Assembly (NCBI GenBank): GCA_016283195.1
Contig: JAEEML010000080.1
Span: 1 to 28,490, forward strand
Length of the DNA: 28,490 nucleotides
Direction of reading: 5' to 3'
Origin: Deltaproteobacteria bacterium
GTDB taxonomy: Bacteria; JAEEML01
Notes under the pieces: generated by a model
Seen by the model: the letters and a program-made list of their open reading frames with translations, nothing else
Told to the model about the DNA's origin: nothing
Database searches by the model: none
Translations under genes and position numbers: made by a program
Shown: positions 23,283 through 28,490 of the stretch, one piece after another
Layout of the letters: each line of letters opens with the position of its first letter
Position numbering within the stretch: the stretch's first letter is position 1

Positions 23283-24451
23283 GCCTTATTAAAGTGCCCG
23301 AGGCTTTAGAAGTATTAAAGCGCGGCGAGATGGTGATTTTAGTTGATGACGAGGATCGCGAAAACGAGGGCGATCTCTGTATGGCGGCCGAGTTAGTGCG
23401 CCCGCAGGATATCAACTTTATGGCCACTTTCGGCCGGGGTCTCATTTGCCTCTCTCTTGAGGCCGAGCGGATAAAAGCGCTCGAATTGCCGCAGATGACC
23501 GAGCACAATAACAGCGGCTTCGGCACTGCTTTTACCGTCTCCATTGAGGCCAAAGAGGGAGTGACCACCGGTATCAGCGCGGCCGATAGAGCCCATACCA
23601 TTCGCACCGCTGTGGCCGATGGGGTAAAAGCCGATGATTTGGCTAGGCCCGGCCATGTCTTTCCTTTAAGAGCGCAGCCGGGCGGGGTTTTGGTGCGCGC
23701 CGGTCAGACGGAAGGCTCAGTGGATTTAATGCGCCTTGCCGGCCTGAAAGGTGCTGGCGTTATTTGCGAAATAATGAATGAAGACGGCACGATGGCGCGC
23801 CTTACGGATTTGGAAAAATTTAGCAAGGAACATAATATTCCCATTATTTCCAATGCCGAAATTATCCGCCACCGCCTGGCTACAGAATCTTTGGTTAAGC
23901 TTGTTGCTGCGGAAAAACTCTTTACCAAACTCTTGGGTGAAGTTAGGGTAAATATTTATGAATCCGTGCTGGATGGCAGCCAGCATCTGGCAGTAGTTAA
24001 AGGCGATTTAACAAAAAGCGCCGCGCCTTTGGTGCGCGTTTCCTCGCCCTGTCCCAATTGTGCTATTTTAGATGGCCTATTTTGTGATTGTCATGAGAGC
24101 CTCATAAAGGCGGCTGGTGAAATTTCGCGGGCCGGTTGTGGTATTTTGCTTAATTTACAGCAAAAAAACAGCGAAGAGCAAACTCTGGCCGATAAATTGG
24201 CCGCTCTTGTCGGCCGCAAAACGGCCGCATATAAGAGTGAGCCTTATCCATATAAGGGCGGAACTGTTAGCAATACGCTGCGCAGTTATGGTATCGGAGC
24301 ACAAATTTTGCGCCATTTGGGGCTGGGGCCCATTAAATTATTGGTAAATCGCAATACCCACTTGCCCTCTTTAGAGGGTTTTGGCATTTCTATAGCCGGC
24401 TTTGTCTCTCTCGCCGCCGGCGGAGAAGAGCCGCCTAAAAGCGCTATTTAA
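23279..24451 (+). CDS. ribBA: DHBP synthase with degenerate GTP cyclohydrolase II-like domain (RibBA/RibBX)
   Basis: A 390-residue two-domain protein. Domain 1 (about 1-205) is 3,4-dihydroxy-2-butanone-4-phosphate synthase, which makes the four-carbon riboflavin precursor from ribulose 5-phosphate. It keeps [11 protein letters not shown] and R-P-G-H-V-F-P-L, but the usual G-H-T-E-A metal motif reads G-Q143-T-E-G. Domain 2 (about 206-390) is cyclohydrolase II-like. The three zinc Cys remain (C258, C269, C271). The signature R-Q-E-G-R-x-I-G-L is replaced by Q294-Q-K-N-S-E-E-Q-T-L, the catalytic Tyr site is Leu, and T-N-N-P reads V-N-R-N. So GTP cyclohydrolase activity is probably lost, as described for RibBX. 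GTG start with a strong AAAGGAGG site, overlapping ribE by four bases. Confidence 0.9.
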   Translation: MSLIKVPEALEVLKRGEMVILVDDEDRENEGDLCMAAELVRPQDINFMATFGRGLICLSLEAERIKALELPQMTEHNNSGFGTAFTVSIEAKEGVTTGISAADRAHTIRTAVADGVKADDLARPGHVFPLRAQPGGVLVRAGQTEGSVDLMRLAGLKGAGVICEIMNEDGTMARLTDLEKFSKEHNIPIISNAEIIRHRLATESLVKLVAAEKLFTKLLGEVRVNIYESVLDGSQHLAVVKGDLTKSAAPLVRVSSPCPNCAILDGLFCDCHESLIKAAGEISRAGCGILLNLQQKNSEEQTLADKLAALVGRKTAAYKSEPYPYKGGTVSNTLRSYGIGAQILRHLGLGPIKLLVNRNTHLPSLEGFGISIAGFVSLAAGGEEPPKSAI

Positions 24452-24465
24452 AGAAGGAGCACTAT

Positions 24466-24930
24466 ATGGCTAAACTTATCGAAGCTAATTTAATTGGAAA
24501 CGGCCTGAAAATGGCCATTATTGTGGCGCGGTTCAATAATTTTATTACCGACCGCCTTTTGGAAGGAGCTCTTGATGCTCTAAACCGCCACGGCGTTAAT
24601 TCCGATGATGTGCAAATTGTAAAAGTTCCGGGTACTTTTGAAGTTCCGACTATTGCCAAAAAGCTGGCTGCTTCCGGCAAATTTGATGCCGTTATTTGCC
24701 TTGGGGCGGTGATTCGCGGCGGTACGCCGCACTTTGATTATGTTGCTGCCGAAGTTTCCAAAGGGGTAGCTGCTACTTCTCTTGAAACCGGGGTGCCGGT
24801 GCTTTTCGGAGTTTTAACCTGCGATACTTTGGAACAGGCTATTGAGCGGGCCGGCGTTAAGAATGGTAACAAGGGCTATGAAGCTGCGGTGGCAGCGGTG
24901 GAGATGGGAAACCTGTGCAAACTAATTTAA
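24466..24930 (+). CDS. ribH: 6,7-dimethyl-8-ribityllumazine synthase
   Basis: A 154-residue protein of usual lumazine synthase length. It joins the four-carbon precursor to the ribitylaminopyrimidine and supplies the ribE enzyme. The motifs [24 protein letters not shown] with the catalytic His, P-V-L-F-G-V-L-T and N-K-G-Y-E-A-A are in place. Such proteins form icosahedral or pentameric shells. The ATG has GAAGGAG upstream, 14 bases after ribBA. The 3' end overlaps nusB by 16 bases. Confidence 0.97.
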   Translation: MAKLIEANLIGNGLKMAIIVARFNNFITDRLLEGALDALNRHGVNSDDVQIVKVPGTFEVPTIAKKLAASGKFDAVICLGAVIRGGTPHFDYVAAEVSKGVAATSLETGVPVLFGVLTCDTLEQAIERAGVKNGNKGYEAAVAAVEMGNLCKLI

Positions 24931-25358
24931 CCAAAAGAAGCAAAGGGCGCGAGTGTGCCTTGCAAATACTTTATGAAGCCGATGTTTCCGAACATTCCTT
25001 AAGCCGGGCAAGTCTTGAAGCCGCTTGCCGGACTTATTGGCAAAACTTTTCACTGGACGGCACCTCGCATACTTTTGCCGAGAGCCTGGTTTACGGAGTG
25101 GCGGAAAATTTAGCTAAAATTAACAGCTACTTGTCAGGTGCTTCGCCGCGCTGGAAAATAGAGCGCATGGCTGCTGTAGATCGCAATGTGCTTTATCTTG
25201 GCGTTTATGAGCTTATAGAGGGCGAAACGCCGGCGCCGGTGGTGATAAACGAGGCGGTTGAGCTGGCTAAAAAATACGGAGCCGAGCAATCTGCCGCCTT
25301 TGTCAACGGCATTTTAGATGAAATAAGGCGCACCATTGAGCAAGAAAGCAAAAAATAG
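24915..25358 (+). CDS. nusB: Transcription antitermination factor NusB
   Basis: A 147-residue all-helical protein. NusB with NusE (S10) binds boxA RNA to prevent early termination in rRNA operons. The N-terminal [15 protein letters not shown] and the late [11 protein letters not shown] and [14 protein letters not shown] are family hallmarks, ending F-V-N-G-I-L-D. It starts with GTG at 24915 inside the ribH end; ribH-nusB is a widely conserved pair. The 3' end overlaps the following small gene. Confidence 0.95.
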   Translation: MQTNLTKRSKGRECALQILYEADVSEHSLSRASLEAACRTYWQNFSLDGTSHTFAESLVYGVAENLAKINSYLSGASPRWKIERMAAVDRNVLYLGVYELIEGETPAPVVINEAVELAKKYGAEQSAAFVNGILDEIRRTIEQESKK

Positions 25359-25923
25359 TGATTCTAAGCCCGCTGCCGCTACTTTGCCGGTCGCTAGCGA
25401 AAAGCCAGGAGCTGCCGCCGCGCCGGTAGAGGCCCAAAAGCCTGATAATGCGGAAGTGCCGGCCGAAGAGCCGGGGCGCGGTCATTGTCAGGAGCTGCTC
25501 AAAGTTACAGAATTGCCGGAGTTTAGCGGTGATGTGGCTGCCTTTATTTTTGAAAACGAGCGGCCGCTAAAAGGGCTTTTGGGCCTTTTAGATTGGCGCC
25601 TTTGCGGCCAAATTTCCCAGCTGATTTTAGCCCACCATATAAGCGGCAAAGAGGGAGAAAAGCTCCTCTCAAGTATGCATGAATATGGTGAAAGTCCTTG
25701 GCGCCTTTTTGTCTTTGGTCTCGGTAAAAGCCGCGATTTTAATCAGGAAAAGGCGGCTGAACTGGCAGAGCTTGCCGAAGAGACGCTCAAAAAAGCCGGT
25801 GCCAAAGAGTGCAAAATTATTTTGCCGAAAGCGCTTTTAAATGAAGCAGCAGCATCTCTTTTGCAAGAAGCTTGGCCTAAGGCCGGCGGGCGCACTTTTT
25901 TGCCGGATGAAGCTGGCGCCTAG
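25336..25923 (+). CDS. Protein resembling the N-terminal domain of M17 leucyl aminopeptidase, no protease domain
   Basis: A 195-residue protein starting at TTG 25336, inside the end of nusB. The first about 50 residues are Ala/Pro/Lys/Glu-rich and look disordered. The rest reads F-S-G-D-V-A-A-F-I-F-E-N-E-R-P-L-K-G-L, then G-L-L-D-W-R-L-C-G-Q-I-S and L-F-V-F-G-L-G. This resembles the macro-like N-terminal half of M17 aminopeptidases, but no metal-binding catalytic half follows before the stop. Related stand-alone forms in deltaproteobacteria are known to me only as hypothetical proteins. Its role in the rib-nusB operon is unknown. The end overlaps the convergent tadA by 47 bases. Confidence 0.7.
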   Translation: MSKKAKNSDSKPAAATLPVASEKPGAAAAPVEAQKPDNAEVPAEEPGRGHCQELLKVTELPEFSGDVAAFIFENERPLKGLLGLLDWRLCGQISQLILAHHISGKEGEKLLSSMHEYGESPWRLFVFGLGKSRDFNQEKAAELAELAEETLKKAGAKECKIILPKALLNEAAASLLQEAWPKAGGRTFLPDEAGA

Positions 25924-26374
25924 CCAGGAAAAAATCCTTTAATTCTTTAGCACACTCTTCTTCCAAAAGGCCCTTTTCTATAACTGGGTAATGATTTAAG
26001 CCGGGCAGAGCCAAGATATTGCAAAAGCCGCCCATGGCTCCGGCTTTTAGGTCTTTTGTACCAAAGACTATTCTTTTATAGCGGGCCTGAATGATAGCGC
26101 CGGCGCACATGATGCAAGGCTCTAAAGTGACATAGAGAGTGCAGTCTATAAGGCGCCAGCGGCCCAGAATAGCGGAAGCCGCCTCGGTTACCACTATTTC
26201 GGCATGGCGGGTGGCGCATTTTTCCTGCTCTTTTTGGTTGGCAGCGAGGGCGATGAATTCTTCGCCGCGGGCCACGAGCGCCCCAATGGGCACTTCGCCG
26301 TACTTTTCGGCGCTTTCGCGGGCGGCCAAAAGGGCCATGGTCATGGCTATATAATCAAAATTTGTAAAGTTCAT
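25877..26374 (-). CDS. tadA: tRNA-specific adenosine deaminase
   Basis: A 165-residue zinc deaminase that turns the wobble adenosine of tRNA-Arg(ACG) into inosine. The zinc site is intact: H57-A-E59 and P-C87-x-x-C90. G-E-V-P-I-G-A-L at the N-terminus, and F-G-T-K-D-L-K-A-G-A and the final F-F-x-x-R-R, are typical of TadA over other cytidine deaminases. I prefer ATG 26374, which gives the usual short lead before the first helix; a TTG at 26398 would add eight residues. The 3' end overlaps the opposite-strand gene by 47 bases. It is divergent from the cyclase gene. Confidence 0.93.
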   Translation of the reverse strand: MNFTNFDYIAMTMALLAARESAEKYGEVPIGALVARGEEFIALAANQKEQEKCATRHAEIVVTEAASAILGRWRLIDCTLYVTLEPCIMCAGAIIQARYKRIVFGTKDLKAGAMGGFCNILALPGLNHYPVIEKGLLEEECAKELKDFFLARRQLHPAKKCARRP

Positions 26375-26386
26375 CCTTTTGCGCCC

Positions 26387-26414
26387 TTGACACGGCAAAA
26401 GCCTTTGATAGACT
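26387..26414 (+). promoter_or_regulatory. Promoter of the CHASE2-cyclase gene
   Basis: A perfect TTGACA (26387-26392) lies 16 bases from TAGACT (26409-26414, 4 of 6). The start codon follows about 43 bases later with GGAG as ribosome binding site. The -35 overlaps the extreme 5' end of the possible longer tadA form. Confidence 0.55.
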
Positions 26415-26456
26415 CCGGCCCGTTACTTTGGTGAGTATTACCGCCAGGAGCTACAA

Positions 26457-28490
26457 ATGGCCACAATAAAAAAGAAGCTTTTTAAACTTAGTCCGATGCG
26501 CATCAGTCTTTTAGTAGGCTTTTGCGCCATAATTACCCATTTTTGCATTGAAGCGGCGGTTTTTCACAGCGGCCCCTTGAGCCAGCTGGGCTTTATCCAT
26601 GAAATAGAGCTCAAATTTTTGGATATGAAGTTTCAGCAACGGGCCTCATCGGTAACTCCGGAAGAATTGCCGCCGCCTAAAGTGGTGATTGTGGCCGAAG
26701 ACGAAAACAGTATTGAAAAATATGGCCTTTTGCCCTGGTCGCGCTCAGTGATGGCCAAATTGGTGGATGGTATTTCGGCAGCCGGCGCCAAAGCTATTGC
26801 CTTTGATATTGTCTTTAGCGAGCCGGACCGCAACTCGGCTTATCAAACTATCCGCAATTTTGAAGAAGAATATCGGAAAATCGGCCTGGAAAACCCTGAA
26901 ACTTCCATTGCTACGCTGGCAACGGGCCTTACCGAAGCCGAAAAAGAGACAGCCGAGCTTTTAAAAACTTATAGCGAATTGCAAAAACAGAGCCTTAATT
27001 ATGCCAAAAAGCTGAAAAAGCAGGATGACAGCGACGAAAACGGGGCTAAAGAATTTGAAAAGCTCTCTAAATCCTTGCAAAAATCGCTGGCCAAAATGAA
27101 GAGTACCAAGCAAAAGCTGGCCGGCCTAAGCGAGCACGGCGGTCTTTTGGAGCAAAAACTCTCCGCCTATGAAGAGGAACTGGCCCGAGAAGTGGCCAAT
27201 GTGAGCCCCGATGTGGCTTTCGCCAAATCCATCAAAGCGGCTAATAACCTTATTTTAGGCTATTTTTATTTTCGTGACCAATCCGAGATGGTGGGTGTTT
27301 CTAAAGAAGAGCAGGCGCGGGATATTGCCAGAATTGAATCAGCCTTTGTTAAGCATATTTATGACCTCAATATTATGGAGATGGGCGGCCAGGAAATTGT
27401 GGCCACCAAAGAGCTTGCCGACCAGGCGGCCATTAAAAAATTAAAGCTTTCACCTATTTGCGAAGCTATCGGTATGCAGGCCCCGCTTGACCTCTTTGCC
27501 GAAGCCACGCCTTATAAGGGCCATTTTAACCATGCTCCCGATTTTGACGGCCCGCTGCGCCGCACGGCGCTACTCACTCGCTTTAATGATAACCTTTTGC
27601 CTTCGCTCTCGCTAATGGCTGCAGCTTTATATGAAAATTCAACCATTTATCCGCTGGCTGATGATTATGATAATACTGTTTTATCCGCCATATATTTGGG
27701 TAATATGGATAAAACTGTGCCCATTGATGCCACCGGCCGCACCATGGTTAATTATTATACCGATCCGCAAAAATATTTTCCCACTGTGAGTGCCCGCGAT
27801 GTCATTGAAGGCACTATTGATCCTAATATTATCAAGGACAAAATAGTCTTTGTGGGCGCCACAGCTATCGGCACTATGGATCAGCGGGTTACCCCCTTCT
27901 CCAGTTTTACGCCCGGTGTTTATGTCAATGCCATGATTAGCCAGAATATTGTGGACGGCCGCTATTTGCTCCGCCCCCTCGGCTGGCCGATTTTTGAATA
28001 TATTTTTATGATTCTCTTTGCCATTCTTTTGGGCTTTTTGCTCAAAAAAGTGCCGGTTTATAGCGGCTTTGGTATAGCCATCGGCTTTATTGCCCTGCTT
28101 TTTACGGCCGACCTCTTCTTTATCTTTGATAATGGCTACTGGGCCCACTTAATCATGCCTATGATACAGTGCCTCTTAACTTATGTGGCCATTACCATTT
28201 ACCGCTACCTCACCGAAGAGCGGGAGAAAAAGCAAATTCGGAACGCTTTCCAATTTTATCTCTCGAGAAGCGTTGTTGATGAAGTGCTTAAAGATACCAG
28301 TAAACTGCGCTTAAACGGTGAGCGTAAAGAACTTACGGTATTATTTAGTGATATTCGCGGCTTTACCACCATCAGCGAGGGGCTTTCGCCAGAAGGCCTC
28401 GCTAATCTCTTGAATGAATACCTGACCCCCATGACCGACCTCGTCTTTAAGTATGACGGCACTCTGGATAAATATATGGGCGATGCCATT
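26457..28490 (+). CDS. CHASE2-domain class III adenylate/guanylate cyclase, 3' end outside window
   Basis: Open from ATG 26457 to the right edge, 678 residues visible; no stop is reached. Layout: a cytoplasmic start, one membrane helix (about 14-36), a large extracytoplasmic CHASE2 domain, three close membrane helices (about 510-590) and the start of a class III cyclase domain. CHASE2 hallmarks: V-V-I-V-A-E-D-E-N-S-I, W-S-R-S, G-A-K-A-I-A-F-D-I-V-F and, later, V-F-V-G-A-T-A-I-G. The cyclase has T-V-L-F-S-D632-I-R-G-F and K-Y-M-G-D676, the two metal-binding Asp. It probably turns an envelope signal into cAMP (or cGMP). A stretch of about 115 mostly charged residues (about 134-248), Lys/Glu/Leu-rich and likely coiled coil, interrupts the CHASE2 fold. 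Substrate-choosing residues lie past the edge. Confidence 0.9.
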   Translation, partial: MATIKKKLFKLSPMRISLLVGFCAIITHFCIEAAVFHSGPLSQLGFIHEIELKFLDMKFQQRASSVTPEELPPPKVVIVAEDENSIEKYGLLPWSRSVMAKLVDGISAAGAKAIAFDIVFSEPDRNSAYQTIRNFEEEYRKIGLENPETSIATLATGLTEAEKETAELLKTYSELQKQSLNYAKKLKKQDDSDENGAKEFEKLSKSLQKSLAKMKSTKQKLAGLSEHGGLLEQKLSAYEEELAREVANVSPDVAFAKSIKAANNLILGYFYFRDQSEMVGVSKEEQARDIARIESAFVKHIYDLNIMEMGGQEIVATKELADQAAIKKLKLSPICEAIGMQAPLDLFAEATPYKGHFNHAPDFDGPLRRTALLTRFNDNLLPSLSLMAAALYENSTIYPLADDYDNTVLSAIYLGNMDKTVPIDATGRTMVNYYTDPQKYFPTVSARDVIEGTIDPNIIKDKIVFVGATAIGTMDQRVTPFSSFTPGVYVNAMISQNIVDGRYLLRPLGWPIFEYIFMILFAILLGFLLKKVPVYSGFGIAIGFIALLFTADLFFIFDNGYWAHLIMPMIQCLLTYVAITIYRYLTEEREKKQIRNAFQFYLSRSVVDEVLKDTSKLRLNGERKELTVLFSDIRGFTTISEGLSPEGLANLLNEYLTPMTDLVFKYDGTLDKYMGDAI

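Overview
The window looks like a chromosomal segment of a Gram-negative bacterium of the old deltaproteobacterial (Myxococcota/Bradymonadota-like) type. The reasons are the lipoproteins with clear lipoboxes, a Wza-type exporter, an MsbA-like exporter, two sigma-54 activators (one with an FHA domain), Cys-rich/EGF-like lipoproteins with Fibrobacter-type (FISUMP) domains and a CHASE2 adenylate cyclase. The lineage is an inference from gene content only. Coding density is high, with no gene-free stretch above about 240 bases. There is no prophage, insertion sequence or CRISPR array.

Layout: (1) 1-1240: the 3' part of an Rpn/PD-(D/E)XK-type nuclease with a 21-bp tandem repeat, then a minus-strand tRNA-Val(UAC) and its terminator. 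(2) 1289-2550, minus: rplY-pth translation pair. (3) 2754-6930, plus: an MsbA-like ABC exporter overlapping an MMPL/RND transporter. (4) 6957-10813, minus: an FHA-GAF-AAA+ sigma-54 activator followed by two lipoproteins in a tight operon, divergent from uvrA (10880-13693, plus). (5) 13717-15264, minus: an exported protein ending in a phage tail-fibre-like domain. (6) 15437-17550, minus: a receptor-cheW-cheY mini-operon without cheA. (7) 17649-19640: a Wza-like lipoprotein and yccF on the minus strand, divergent from an RmlD-type reductase. (8) 19653-20891, minus: an EGF/FISUMP lipoprotein with ten 18-bp repeats, divergent from an NtrC-type regulator (21122-22555). (9) 22620-25923, plus: ribE-ribBA-ribH-nusB plus a small gene resembling an M17 peptidase N-domain. 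(10) tadA on the minus strand, divergent from a CHASE2-adenylate cyclase that runs off the right edge.

The genes group into housekeeping (translation, tRNA editing, UvrABC repair, riboflavin), envelope export and surface display (MsbA/RND, Wza, lipoproteins, tail-fibre-like protein) and signalling (two sigma-54 activators, chemoreceptor set, cyclase). The points most worth a second look are: a RibBA whose GTP cyclohydrolase II half has lost its signature motif (RibBX-like); the exported tail-fibre-like protein with a 10-bp inverted repeat in its leader; the CHASE2 cyclase with a roughly 115-residue charged insert; the FHA activator-lipoprotein operon with a degenerate FHA site; and the EGF/FISUMP repeat lipoprotein. 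I did not find one clearly new multi-gene system. The promoters listed are read by eye from hexamer matches.
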